Shown here: piece after piece, positions 12,281 through 26,084 of the stretch
How positions within the stretch are numbered: the first letter of the stretch is position 1
How the letters are laid out: every line of letters starts with the position of its first letter
DNA from: Halichondria panicea
Lineage: Eukaryota > Porifera > Demospongiae > Suberitida > Halichondriidae
NCBI RefSeq assembly: GCF_963675165.1
Contig: NC_087377.1
Coordinates: forward strand, 2,696,978-2,760,977
DNA length: 64,000 bases
Reading direction: 5' to 3'
Translations under genes and position numbers: made by a program
The notes under the pieces: generated by a model
Told to the model about the DNA's origin: nothing
What the model saw: the letters and a program-made list of their open reading frames with translations, nothing else
Databases searched by the model: none

Positions 12281-12339
<59 letters not shown>

Positions 12340-12342
12340 ACA

Positions 12343-12399
<57 letters not shown>
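12281..12399. repeat. (CA)n duplication junction 1
   Basis: A ~119-bp (CA)n tract with a short CACCACACC interruption. On its left is the DIX-gene intron, on its right the copy of gene-1 exon 11. In the single-copy gene 1 the same exon is also preceded by a (CA)n tract (4704-4757). The breakpoint therefore lies in (CA)n on both sides. The tract also supplies the CAG acceptor of the copied exon. Confidence 0.75.
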
Positions 12400-12401
<2 letters not shown>

Positions 12402-13153
12402 AGTTAGCTGTACAAGCTCAAAAAGCAGAATCTGAGTTACGTAAAAAAATTTTTAGGGAAAATGCTGAGCTTGCAAAGAGCACCTATATTTCGTGAGGAG
12501 CGGCATTGTCTGCGCACCAATCATCATCACCTCTACATAGAAGTCAAGAAGGTAACAACATGATGGTTTTTGATGAGAAATCGTTTATATCAATATGAAA
12601 ATTACAAAAAAAGCAGAAATGCTACCTGCAGTGTGTAGACTAGTGTATACAGCCCACAGTGTGGTCCCACTGTGCACACTGTAGCTAGTGGTAGTGGTTG
12701 ACAATGCATGCATGATAAGGTGAAGTGAAAGGGTTCACTTTTTTGATAGCTAACATGTGGTAAACTAGACCTAAGCCACTGACTATTGTGGGCACATAAT
12801 TATTATATAGCAGGTAATTTTCGTTGGTGAAAAATTCTCATAAAAATTCAGACAGCTCAGAGTGACGTGAACCTATTGGTGTAAATTTCATGATGCTACA
12901 ATACGAAATAATTATACAAACATTTCCACCATACGAAAATAACCCGCTAATACGGTATTGAAGCATGTGTGAGTGTTTGTATGACTGTACTTGCATATTG
13001 TATGTTTAGCCAGGCATGTACATGTATGTACTGGAATGTTGGCCGAGTTTTTTTTATTATTCTTTGGATAATTATTTTAGTATGTCATTTCTTACCTGCA
13101 GGAGAGGGACAGACGTACAAGGATAAAGAACAGAACTAGTTTACAGAGTGTGT
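12400..13153 (+). pseudogene. Decayed copy of gene-1 exons 11-12, unit B
   Basis: 12400-12552 copies gene-1 exon 11 (ELAVQAQKAESEL then KSTYIS and a stop). An extra T and a deleted stretch break the frame that continues into RTKEDHHLYKEVKK in the parent. The terminal exon copy (~13101-13153, ERDRRTRIKNR..LQSV stop) is still in good shape. Nothing upstream supplies the rest of gene 1, so this is a relic carried by the duplication. Confidence 0.75.
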
Positions 13154-13404
13154 AGTATTTTAGTGTACACATAGTGTTTGGTGTCAGTATTAGCTTGTAG
13201 GTGTCCTATGACTGCAATGTGTAAAGAGATGAAATTAATTATGTACCTCTATTTATCACCGCGGGTGGCCTAGGGGGAATGGTTCACGCATGGGCAGTAG
13301 ACACAATTCTGCTGACCCTAGTTCTGTACAATGTAGAAACAAACACACCATGTACCATAGGAGAACCTTTCTCATAGGTAGCTAATGCAAGAGGTGAGTT
13401 TGTC

Positions 13405-16400
13405 ATGCAAGCGTGGGCCAAGAGTACAAGAGAGAGCAGCAGCTCTGAGGATGACGGACTCTGTCCCTATGAGAGAAAACGTCTGGAAAATATAAAGAGA
13501 AATAATGAAATGCTCAAACAGCTTGGTAAGGTCTACAGTGCAGCTAGCTACCTTGTCCTAAGGGTTATTAAACTTACCTAATAACTGCATATTAATTTTT
13601 AGCGAAAGACTTGAGCACACCCTTCCCCTTTCAGGTTTTACGGTCAAACCTGCTAAACCAGCTCAAAAGCGGCGTACGAAAAGGAAGGAAATAAACTACA
13701 TACCTAGCTGCTCTAGTAGCTCTGATTCTGAGGAGGAATGGAGCCCTGAGAAGGAGGTACTAGCTATGAGGCCAAAGCGTCGAGGTGCTGCCGTTTATAC
13801 TAAGCTGCCATTCGGGAACAAAGAGAAGGTTCAAATTATGCAGACCATCAGTACACAAGTGGTTAGTGTGAATAGCTATAAGTATGATATAATTACGATA
13901 AAATTATTTATACCGTATAGCGGGTTATTTTCGAAATGTTGGTTTTGTATTGTTGAGCATCATACGATTATTCTACCGCAATACGTTCAACGTAACATCT
14001 TGCAAACGAGCTGTACGAATAATATAAATACATTTTGGGCATGTCATACAAAATTTGCACCAACGAAAATTACCCGCTATACGGTATCTTTGTCCATTTT
14101 TGTTCACAGGAAAAGCGATTTGACAAAGTTCTCAATCCAAAGAAGAAGCCCAAATACAAGCCAAAGCCATCGAAAATCCCTCGTCCCAAACCAGTTCAAC
14201 CTAAACCACTACCGAGCTATTTCGATAGTGACTCCTCTGAAGGGGAATTTCTCGGGTTTGAAGCTGCCAAGGTGACACAGGAGATACCAGAGTTTGGGCG
14301 CAAGGAGTTAGAGTTAAGAGCAAGGATGGAGAAGTTGTTGGCTGATAGTGAGAATGAGGAGGAGTTCATTGGCTTCACACAAGAAGATATGTAAGTTGTG
14401 TAAATATACCGTATGGCAGGTTATTTTCATATGGTGGAAATTTCTTGAAGAGATCATACGAAAAATGAATCTACCACAATAGATCTATCCTGAGCTGTAC
14501 CAAAATTAAAAATACAAAATGGGTAGTTTGTCTGCACCAACGAAAATTACCCGCTATACAAGTATGTAGCTGTATAAAGTCCGATTTTATATTAGTAGTT
14601 AAAAATTGTATTTACAAACTTGTTACTGTCACAGAGGTGCTACCCTTATACCTGCTCAATTCTCCACCATGCGCTCCTATCCCAAGAGACACAAGACACG
14701 CAAACATTATGAGGAGGATGTCATATCTGATGAGGACGAATATGTCTGTGAGTATATGTACCTAAGAAAATTCTTCAACTAAAATAACCGAAATAATTTT
14801 AGAAGTTAAAGACTCAATGGTGCTGTGATTAGATTGATTGTGCTTTATTTCATTCTAGCATGGGAAAATTTTACCAATGATTGTCAAATTTAAACTGCTA
14901 AATTAAAGTTTCTCTATGGACACAACGTCATGGCCATACCGTAGTAGCCACGCCTCAAACGCTAAATTAATTATACACCAAATGGTTCATTTGCGAAATA
15001 TAACACTCCCAATTTATTTTTCTGTATATACATGAAGCTAATTAGCTCATAAGATTATTTTTCTTTCACAGTTTGTGAGGATTGCAATGAAGTGTACCAT
15101 GGTGACTGCCCTGTTCATGGACCCTTGGGGAAATTAGACGTATCCGCTGGCCAAGACCAGGACTCAGTTATGTTCACCACCGTCCCTGTACCATCCGAAG
15201 CAACTATCAAGATGTCAGCAATCCCTGAAGCTGGTCTTGGGGTGTTTGCCAAGAAACTTATTCCTCGTCATACCAGAGTAGGTCCGTATGAGGGGAAACG
15301 ATTGTCAGTGGAAGATATGGACATGGTTGATGACACAAGCTATATCTGGGAGGTAAGTTACCTATTTTGTAAGAAAATAGCCCTATCAAATTTTCTAAAG
15401 TGTTGACAGCATAAGTTGATACAAGGAATGAAAATGCAGAGTTGTATTTATGTACAATTTAGGACTGTAATTAAGACGGGTGACATACATAGTACTGAGA
15501 TGCGATGCAGTATATTAGCTGCCTTGCACTAAGGCTCTCTCGGCCATTACCATATAGCGGGTAATTTTCGTTGGTGCAAATTTTTGTGTGAACACCCATT
15601 ATTTTAAGTATTTTGTGTTATAAATTACAGCTCAGGATAAGGAGCTCAGGATAAGGACGTTAATCTATTGCGGTAGAATAATTTCTTTTCGTAGCTGTAC
15701 ACTATGAAATTTACGAAAATACTCCGCTATACAGTATTTATTGGCACTATTTTCTCTTGTGTTCTCCTACAGATTCGCAAGGATAAGCAAAAGGCCTATT
15801 ATATTGACGGGAGAAACGCTGATGATTCCAATTGGCTCAGATTTGTAAATTGTGCAAGGTAATCCATCAATGTTTGAGTCTACTTTCTAGCTATGAATGA
15901 ATTGATTTTAGCGAGATTTTGAAAGTATGCAACTAATTTCAAAGTGTGATTTTTTTCACAGATGTGAAGATGAGCAAAACATGGTTGCTTATCAGCATTG
16001 TGGAGAGATCTATTATCGTACCTTCAAAGACGTTCAGCCTGGACAAGAACTGCTCGTATGGTATGGAGAAGAATACGCTGAAGACCTGGGAATTGGATTG
16101 CTGCCTCTGAAGAGTTAGTTCCCATACATGTACACTTAACTTTCTTCGTACTTTAGGTGAAGTAATTTTCACAGGTAGATTTTCACTGTTTAGCTCATTT
16201 TGCTGCCATTAAATTCTGCGTAAAGTTGTGGAATTAACTAATTATTCGCAAATGGCATTGCATTTGTCAATTTTTTTGCGATTTTACCCTCATTCGCAGA
16301 AATTATTACCTGCGAAAATATTATGTCACGCTATGGTAGCCTAATGTTCTATGCACAATTATACATTCTCTAATTATAAGCCAATGTGATTGTGTGTAAC

Positions 16401-17451
16401 GAATTCATTATTATTGTCTATTGCAGATAAGGTATCTACATCCAAGTTCAATAGATTATCTTCAACACTGGAAAGATCTACACCAACAAACTCTGCTACT
16501 AAGAAGCCCGGTCATGATACGAAGAACAAACATTGTTGTACCTACTGCTCCTACCAAACTGCTATTAGTGGGAATCTTAAACTCCACATTCAAACACACA
16601 CTGGAGAGAAACCCTACAACTGTCATGTATGTGGGCGGGGATTCAGTACGAAGCAAAACCTGGGTATCCATTTACGAACACACACTGGAGAGAAACCCTA
16701 CAACTGTCATGTATGTGGGCGGGGATTCAGTACGAAGCAAAACCTGGGTATCCATTTACGAACACACACTGGAGAGAAACCCTACAACTGCCATGTATGT
16801 GGGCGGGGATTCAGTCAGAAACCAACCCTGGATAGCCATTTACTAATACACACTGGAGAATGGCCCTTTGTTTGTGAGGTTTGTGGACAAGGATTCAGTC
16901 AGAAGCAACACCTGGATATACATTTACGCACACACACTGGAGAGAAACCCTACAACTGCCATGTATGTGGGCGGGGATTCAGTCAGAAACCAACCCTGGA
17001 TAGCCATTTACTAATACACACTGGAGAATGGCCCTTTGTTTGTGAGGTTTGTGGACAAGGATTCAGTCAGAAGCAACACCTGGATATACATTTACGCACA
17101 CACACTGGAGAGAAACCCTACAACTGTCATGTATGTGGGCAGGGATTCAGTCGGAAGCAACACCTGGATATACATTTACGCACACACACTGGAGAGAAAC
17201 CCTACAACTGTCATGTGTGTGGGCGGGGATTCAGTCGGAAGCAACACCTGGATATACATTTACGCACACACACTGGAGAGAAACCCTACAACTGCCATGT
17301 ATGTGGGCGAGGATTCAGTGTGAAGTCAAACCTGGATGGACATTTACGCACACACACCGTGGAGAAACCCTATGTCTGTGAGGTGTGTGGACAGAGATTC
17401 AGTAGCAACTCAAACATGAACAAACACATCAGAACCCTGCACTCAGCATAG
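13405..17451 (+). CDS. PRDM9: PRDM9-like protein, copy B (761 aa, 11 fingers)
   Basis: Exons: 13405-13525, 13635-13861, 14110-14390, 14635-14747, 15072-15352, 15773-15858, 15962-16113 and 16427-17451. The architecture, splice phases and length equal copy A. Differences from A are limited to the 5' exons, for example MQAWAK for MQASAK, KRKEIN for KKKEIN, NPKKKPK for NPNKKPK and KVTQE for KVIQE. From exon 6 on, protein and introns appear identical. Knuckle, PR/SET tyrosines and all 11 fingers are intact. Introns carry the same small inverted-repeat elements as copy A (e.g. 13911-14085). Confidence 0.85.
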
Positions 17452-17696
17452 CTAGCTCTATAGTTGTCATATTTTTGTCCATTCAATGTTCTCCATGCAT
17501 TATTATTGTAAACTGCTCGTGTCTTATTTTTGGGGTATCTCCCAGTTGGTTGGACTCCGCCCAAGCATGCCAAACACACCCACACAAGCATACAAAAATC
17601 ATCTTTGCATATTTTTTGTAGACTACCTGTAGCTGTACTATACTGTACGTACTAGTAGGCTATTAGCTATAGTTTAACTAGCTAGCTATAGAGAGC

Positions 17697-18562
17697 ATGT
17701 CTGCACCCAACCATGGACACGGTCGTACACCACCAGGGAGCAATGAGTCAGAAGGTATCTTGAAATGTTTATTGGAACATATCTAGCTTTTAATTGAAAA
17801 TTAAGACCCATTGCAGTAAGGTTGTATGTTACAACCCTTTATGTGCACACACCACCCCACCCCACACACAAACAAACACAGTACACACACACACACACAC
17901 ACACACACCTCACCCCCCCCACACACACACCTCACCCCCCCCACACACACACACAGCCTCAGCTGGTGCTAGTGACTTTGAGAAGCGTCGGCGTGCCTTC
18001 GAGAGAGAGCCTACCAACATACAACTCCTCACATCACCAGGCATGACCTTTGGTATGTCATCATCATCACAAAGGGGGCCGGGTCAAGAACAACCCAGGA
18101 GGTCACAAAGAGTGGAGGAGGTCAGTTGGGGGCCGGGGGAGCAAAAGAAATACATTTGTTATACTTGAAACTGCTTTTTGGATGTAGAATGTTACTAGCG
18201 AAATAATGTTGTAGTGGATATAACCAACTGTCATACAATACAACTATTTCAAGCCTGAAGTTTCGCAAATGCTACACTAATGAAAGCACCGCGGGTGCTG
18301 ATGCCTCGGTGGAGGTGCCTCAGCTACATAACATAAAACTACTAATAGCTAGCTTTTATACACACATTGATTACAGTTATCATAAACATCTTTAATTTTG
18401 CTGCATGCAATCAATCAAATAGTGGATAATGATCAAACAAATAAGTATTTACGAGACTACATGTATGTAAAAAAACCAATATGGTTCTATACGGGCGAAA
18501 TATTCAAATTAGAGTGGTGCTGTAATTACGTCAACCTTATACGGTAGTAGGATAATTTGTGA

Positions 18563-18606
<44 letters not shown>

Positions 18607-19567
18607 CCACACAGATGTCAGTGATGCGTGATCAGTTCTCCCAGCAACAAGATGAGCTGACTCAGCTTAGTGCCGAATGCTCCGCACTGAGGGCCATGGT
18701 CGAGGAAGAGATACTTTTATTAAGACCATGAAAACTGAGATTTATCGGAAAGAGTATAAGAACGATTCTGCCAAAGTGGACCTTCACCATCAGCTGTTGC
18801 AGAAGGACGCTCTCGTTAGAAAGTTGGAGGTACACACTCCACCCCACCCACACAGCAGGTGTTAGACAACCTGGAGCAATTCATATCAGATCTGGTGTGT
18901 AAAATGATGGAACGAGCTTGCTCCTCCCCTACTGGCAAGATGGCGGGGGTTCCCCCACTGGGAAACGATCAAAGAGACATGCTCATGTGAGTTAATTGTA
19001 TTTTTGAAATAGTGGAAAGGTCTGGTTGATTTCTTTCTAAGTTTTCACATGGTACTAAAGTGCTTTCTATCAGCTGCCATAACTTGAATTCCGTGGATCC
19101 AATGTCATGATTTTCTGAAATCTTAGAAAAAATGGTATCATCAAAAATCATATTCGAGAGATAAAAGTATTTTACAATTTGGCGATACCATGAATGGTCC
19201 AAGGCCGAAAAATGACAAATTAGGGCCCCGATTGAAACACATCATTTGAAAGGTCTCTTTATAAGTTTTCAGAAAATCATAAAATGTTTAACATTGGATA
19301 AACGGTACTTAAGTTAAGGCTGTTGAAAGATGTTTAACTACCCCCCGCCCCCACACTCACACACAGCGTGGCGAGAATGACGACCATCATCGAGACAAAG
19401 ATTGTGATAGAGAGAGAAGGCGACGTCACAAGGACAGACACGCCCCCCCACCCGAACAAACAGGACGTAGCCACACCCCCTTCTAGCGGGCCCAATACCA
19501 AAGTGATATACTACATCCTCAATGATCGTCAGGAGACGCCCTACGCGACTGTAGTAGTACCAAAGAA
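17697..19567 (+). pseudogene. Chimeric gene-3/DIX fragment, unit B
   Basis: Same as the unit A fragment, shifted by 7478 bp: gene-3-like exons 17697-17754 and 17957-18120, a frameshifted coiled-coil exon 18615-18829, then 18856-18986 and 19367-19567 ending in the truncated DIX start. No difference from unit A is visible, including the frame-breaking deletion, so the lesion predates the recent amplification. Confidence 0.6.
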
Positions 19568-19757
19568 GTGAGTTCATGCAAGTATAATTATTGTACATTG
19601 TAATGTAGATGGGAAATTGCTCTATGTTGAGAATTAAACATCCTGTCTATCTAATAGTGTGATTGAAACTTGAGTTTCGATAGAGTACCAGCGCAATTAT
19701 AAATGTATTTTGTAGCCCTTTGTAATGTCTATCTAACGGTGTGTTTAAATCACTGAT

Positions 19758-19758
<1 letters not shown>

Positions 19759-19817
<59 letters not shown>

Positions 19818-19820
19818 ACA

Positions 19821-19877
<57 letters not shown>
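19759..19877. repeat. (CA)n duplication junction 2
   Basis: The (CA)n tract with the same internal CACCACACC interruption as junction 1 and apparently the same length. Identity in length of a ~119-bp dinucleotide tract between two units is unusual for a fast-mutating microsatellite. It supports either extreme recency or a duplicated assembly segment. Confidence 0.75.
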
Positions 19878-19879
<2 letters not shown>

Positions 19880-20631
19880 AGTTAGCTGTACAAGCTCAAA
19901 AAGCAGAATCTGAGTTACGTAAAAAAATTTTTAGGGAAAATGCTGAGCTTGCAAAGAGCACCTATATTTCGTGAGGAGCGGCATTGTCTGCGCACCAATC
20001 ATCATCACCTCTACATAGAAGTCAAGAAGGTAACAACATGATGGTTTTTGATGAGAAATCGTTTATATCAATATGAAAATTACAAAAAAAGCAGAAATGC
20101 TACCTGCAGTGTGTAGACTAGTGTATACAGCCCACAGTGTGGTCCCACTGTGCACACTGTAGCTAGTGGTAGTGGTTGACAATGCATGCATGATAAGGTG
20201 AAGTGAAAGGGTTCACTTTTTTGATAGCTAACATGTGGTAAACTAGACCTAAGCCACTGACTATTGTGGGCACATAATTATTATATAGCAGGTAATTTTC
20301 GTTGGTGAAAAATTCTCATAAAAATTCAGACAGCTCAGAGTGACGTGAACCTATTGGTGTAAATTTCATGATGCTACAATACGAAATAATTATACAAACA
20401 TTTCCACCATACGAAAATAACCCGCTAATACGGTATTGAAGCATGTGTGAGTGTTTGTATGACTGTACTTGCATATTGTATGTTTAGCCAGGCATGTACA
20501 TGTATGTACTGGAATGTTGGCCGAGTTTTTTTTATTATTCTTTGGATAATTATTTTAGTATGTCATTTCTTACCTGCAGGAGAGGGACAGACGTACAAGG
20601 ATAAAGAACAGAACTAGTTTACAGAGTGTGT
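19878..20631 (+). pseudogene. Decayed copy of gene-1 exons 11-12, unit C
   Basis: Identical in layout to the unit B relic at 12400-13153, with the same frame break in the exon-11 copy and the same intact terminal exon copy. Confidence 0.75.
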
Positions 20632-20882
20632 AGTATTTTAGTGTACACATAGTGTTTGGTGTCAGTATTAGCTTGTAGGTGTCCTATGACTGCAATGTGT
20701 AAAGAGATGAAATTAATTATGTACCTCTATTTATCACCGCGGGTGGCCTAGGGGGAATGGTTCACGCATGGGCAGTAGACACAATTCTGCTGACCCTAGT
20801 TCTGTACAATGTAGAAACAAACACACCATGTACCATAGGAGAACCTTTCTCATAGGTAGCTAATGCAAGAGGTGAGTTTGTC

Positions 20883-23800
20883 ATGCAAGCGTGGGCCAAG
20901 AGTACAAGAGAGAGCAGCAGCTCTGAGGATGACGGACTCTGTCCCTATGAGAGAAAACGTCTGGAAAATATAAAGAGAAATAATGAAATGCTCAAACAGC
21001 TTGGTAAGGTCTACAGTGCAGCTAGCTACCTTGTCCTAAGGGTTATTAAACTTACCTAATAACTGCATATTAATTTTTAGCGAAAGACTTGAGCACACCC
21101 TTCCCCTTTCAGGTTTTACGGTCAAACCTGCTAAACCAGCTCAAAAGCGGCGTACGAAAAGGAAGGAAATAAACTACATACCTAGCTGCTCTAGTAGCTC
21201 TGATTCTGAGGAGGAATGGAGCCCTGAGAAGGAGGTACTAGCTATGAGGCCAAAGCGTCGAGGTGCTGCCGTTTATACTAAGCTGCCATTCGGGAACAAA
21301 GAGAAGGTTCAAATTATGCAGACCATCAGTACACAAGTGGTTAGTGTGAATAGCTATAAGTATGATATAATTACGATAAAATTATTTATACCGTATAGCG
21401 GGTTATTTTCGAAATGTTGGTTTTGTATTGTTGAGCATCATACGATTATTCTACCGCAATACGTTCAACGTAACATCTTGCAAACGAGCTGTACGAATAA
21501 TATAAATACATTTTGGGCATGTCATACAAAATTTGCACCAACGAAAATTACCCGCTATACGGTATCTTTGTCCATTTTTGTTCACAGGAAAAGCGATTTG
21601 ACAAAGTTCTCAATCCAAAGAAGAAGCCCAAATACAAGCCAAAGCCATCGAAAATCCCTCGTCCCAAACCAGTTCAACCTAAACCACTACCGAGCTATTT
21701 CGATAGTGACTCCTCTGAAGGGGAATTTCTCGGGTTTGAAGCTGCCAAGGTGACACAGGAGATACCAGAGTTTGGGCGCAAGGAGTTAGAGTTAAGAGCA
21801 AGGATGGAGAAGTTGTTGGCTGATAGTGAGAATGAGGAGGAGTTCATTGGCTTCACACAAGAAGATATGTAAGTTGTGTAAATATACCGTATGGCAGGTT
21901 ATTTTCATATGGTGGAAATTTCTTGAAGAGATCATACGAAAAATGAATCTACCACAATAGATCTATCCTGAGCTGTACCAAAATTAAAAATACAAAATGG
22001 GTAGTTTGTCTGCACCAACGAAAATTACCCGCTATACAAGTATGTAGCTGTATAAAGTCCGATTTTATATTAGTAGTTAAAAATTGTATTTACAAACTTG
22101 TTACTGTCACAGAGGTGCTACCCTTATACCTGCTCAATTCTCCACCATGCGCTCCTATCCCAAGAGACACAAGACACGCAAACATTATGAGGAGGATGTC
22201 ATATCTGATGAGGACGAATATGTCTGTGAGTATATGTACCTAAGAAAATTCTTCAACTAAAATAACCGAAATAATTTTAGAAGTTAAAGACTCAATGGTG
22301 CTGTGATTAGATTGATTGTGCTTTATTTCATTCTAGCATGGGAAAATTTTACCAATGATTGTCAAATTTAAACTGCTAAATTAAAGTTTCTCTATGGACA
22401 CAACGTCATGGCCATACCGTAGTAGCCACGCCTCAAACGCTAAATTAATTATACACCAAATGGTTCATTTGCGAAATATAACACTCCCAATTTATTTTTC
22501 TGTATATACATGAAGCTAATTAGCTCATAAGATTATTTTTCTTTCACAGTTTGTGAGGATTGCAATGAAGTGTACCATGGTGACTGCCCTGTTCATGGAC
22601 CCTTGGGGAAATTAGACGTATCCGCTGGCCAAGACCAGGACTCAGTTATGTTCACCACCGTCCCTGTACCATCCGAAGCAACTATCAAGATGTCAGCAAT
22701 CCCTGAAGCTGGTCTTGGGGTGTTTGCCAAGAAACTTATTCCTCGTCATACCAGAGTAGGTCCGTATGAGGGGAAACGATTGTCAGTGGAAGATATGGAC
22801 ATGGTTGATGACACAAGCTATATCTGGGAGGTAAGTTACCTATTTTGTAAGAAAATAGCCCTATCAAATTTTCTAAAGTGTTGACAGCATAAGTTGATAC
22901 AAGGAATGAAAATGCAGAGTTGTATTTATGTACAATTTAGGACTGTAATTAAGACGGGTGACATACATAGTACTGAGATGCGATGCAGTATATTAGCTGC
23001 CTTGCACTAAGGCTCTCTCGGCCATTACCATATAGCGGGTAATTTTCGTTGGTGCAAATTTTTGTGTGAACACCCATTATTTTAAGTATTTTGTGTTATA
23101 AATTACAGCTCAGGATAAGGAGCTCAGGATAAGGACGTTAATCTATTGCGGTAGAATAATTTCTTTTCGTAGCTGTACACTATGAAATTTACGAAAATAC
23201 TCCGCTATACAGTATTTATTGGCACTATTTTCTCTTGTGTTCTCCTACAGATTCGCAAGGATAAGCAAAAGGCCTATTATATTGACGGGAGAAACGCTGA
23301 TGATTCCAATTGGCTCAGATTTGTAAATTGTGCAAGGTAATCCATCAATGTTTGAGTCTACTTTCTAGCTATGAATGAATTGATTTTAGCGAGATTTTGA
23401 AAGTATGCAACTAATTTCAAAGTGTGATTTTTTTCACAGATGTGAAGATGAGCAAAACATGGTTGCTTATCAGCATTGTGGAGAGATCTATTATCGTACC
23501 TTCAAAGACGTTCAGCCTGGACAAGAACTGCTCGTATGGTATGGAGAAGAATACGCTGAAGACCTGGGAATTGGATTGCTGCCTCTGAAGAGTTAGTTCC
23601 CATACATGTACACTTAACTTTCTTCGTACTTTAGGTGAAGTAATTTTCACAGGTAGATTTTCACTGTTTAGCTCATTTTGCTGCCATTAAATTCTGCGTA
23701 AAGTTGTGGAATTAACTAATTATTCGCAAATGGCATTGCATTTGTCAATTTTTTTGCGATTTTACCCTCATTCGCAGAAATTATTACCTGCGAAAATATT

Positions 23801-24929
23801 ATGTCACGCTATGGTAGCCTAATGTTCTATGCACAATTATACATTCTCTAATTATAAGCCAATGTGATTGTGTGTAACGAATTCATTATTATTGTCTATT
23901 GCAGATAAGGTATCTACATCCAAGTTCAATAGATTATCTTCAACACTGGAAAGATCTACACCAACAAACTCTGCTACTAAGAAGCCCGGTCATGATACGA
24001 AGAACAAACATTGTTGTACCTACTGCTCCTACCAAACTGCTATTAGTGGGAATCTTAAACTCCACATTCAAACACACACTGGAGAGAAACCCTACAACTG
24101 TCATGTATGTGGGCGGGGATTCAGTACGAAGCAAAACCTGGGTATCCATTTACGAACACACACTGGAGAGAAACCCTACAACTGTCATGTATGTGGGCGG
24201 GGATTCAGTACGAAGCAAAACCTGGGTATCCATTTACGAACACACACTGGAGAGAAACCCTACAACTGCCATGTATGTGGGCGGGGATTCAGTCAGAAAC
24301 CAACCCTGGATAGCCATTTACTAATACACACTGGAGAATGGCCCTTTGTTTGTGAGGTTTGTGGACAAGGATTCAGTCAGAAGCAACACCTGGATATACA
24401 TTTACGCACACACACTGGAGAGAAACCCTACAACTGCCATGTATGTGGGCGGGGATTCAGTCAGAAACCAACCCTGGATAGCCATTTACTAATACACACT
24501 GGAGAATGGCCCTTTGTTTGTGAGGTTTGTGGACAAGGATTCAGTCAGAAGCAACACCTGGATATACATTTACGCACACACACTGGAGAGAAACCCTACA
24601 ACTGTCATGTATGTGGGCAGGGATTCAGTCGGAAGCAACACCTGGATATACATTTACGCACACACACTGGAGAGAAACCCTACAACTGTCATGTGTGTGG
24701 GCGGGGATTCAGTCGGAAGCAACACCTGGATATACATTTACGCACACACACTGGAGAGAAACCCTACAACTGCCATGTATGTGGGCGAGGATTCAGTGTG
24801 AAGTCAAACCTGGATGGACATTTACGCACACACACCGTGGAGAAACCCTATGTCTGTGAGGTGTGTGGACAGAGATTCAGTAGCAACTCAAACATGAACA
24901 AACACATCAGAACCCTGCACTCAGCATAG
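20883..24929 (+). CDS. PRDM9: PRDM9-like protein, copy C (761 aa, 11 fingers)
   Basis: Exons: 20883-21003, 21113-21339, 21588-21868, 22113-22225, 22550-22830, 23251-23336, 23440-23591 and 23905-24929. This is copy B shifted by exactly 7478 bp; no amino-acid or intron difference was noticed. The methyltransferase residues and the 11-finger array are intact. If real, B and C encode the same protein and would double its dosage; if the assembly duplicated one unit, only one of them exists. Confidence 0.8.
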
Positions 24930-25174
24930 CTAGCTCTATAGTTGTCATATTTTTGTCCATTCAATGTTCTCCATGCATTATTATTGTAAACTGCTCGTGT
25001 CTTATTTTTGGGGTATCTCCCAGTTGGTTGGACTCCGCCCAAGCATGCCAAACACACCCACACAAGCATACAAAAATCATCTTTGCATATTTTTTGTAGA
25101 CTACCTGTAGCTGTACTATACTGTACGTACTAGTAGGCTATTAGCTATAGTTTAACTAGCTAGCTATAGAGAGC

Positions 25175-26040
25175 ATGTCTGCACCCAACCATGGACACGG
25201 TCGTACACCACCAGGGAGCAATGAGTCAGAAGGTATCTTGAAATGTTTATTGGAACATATCTAGCTTTTAATTGAAAATTAAGACCCATTGCAGTAAGGT
25301 TGTATGTTACAACCCTTTATGTGCACACACCACCCCACCCCACACACAAACAAACACAGTACACACACACACACACACACACACACCTCACCCCCCCCAC
25401 ACACACACCTCACCCCCCCCACACACACACACAGCCTCAGCTGGTGCTAGTGACTTTGAGAAGCGTCGGCGTGCCTTCGAGAGAGAGCCTACCAACATAC
25501 AACTCCTCACATCACCAGGCATGACCTTTGGTATGTCATCATCATCACAAAGGGGGCCGGGTCAAGAACAACCCAGGAGGTCACAAAGAGTGGAGGAGGT
25601 CAGTTGGGGGCCGGGGGAGCAAAAGAAATACATTTGTTATACTTGAAACTGCTTTTTGGATGTAGAATGTTACTAGCGAAATAATGTTGTAGTGGATATA
25701 ACCAACTGTCATACAATACAACTATTTCAAGCCTGAAGTTTCGCAAATGCTACACTAATGAAAGCACCGCGGGTGCTGATGCCTCGGTGGAGGTGCCTCA
25801 GCTACATAACATAAAACTACTAATAGCTAGCTTTTATACACACATTGATTACAGTTATCATAAACATCTTTAATTTTGCTGCATGCAATCAATCAAATAG
25901 TGGATAATGATCAAACAAATAAGTATTTACGAGACTACATGTATGTAAAAAAACCAATATGGTTCTATACGGGCGAAATATTCAAATTAGAGTGGTGCTG
26001 TAATTACGTCAACCTTATACGGTAGTAGGATAATTTGTGA

Positions 26041-26084
<44 letters not shown>

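Noticed and set aside
12169..12496. Poly-His/Thr and Cys/Val frames over CA/GT tracts (also at 51215-51647, 55793-56111, 57290-57632, 61706-62032)
   Set aside because: Dinucleotide repeats translated; no splice or codon support.
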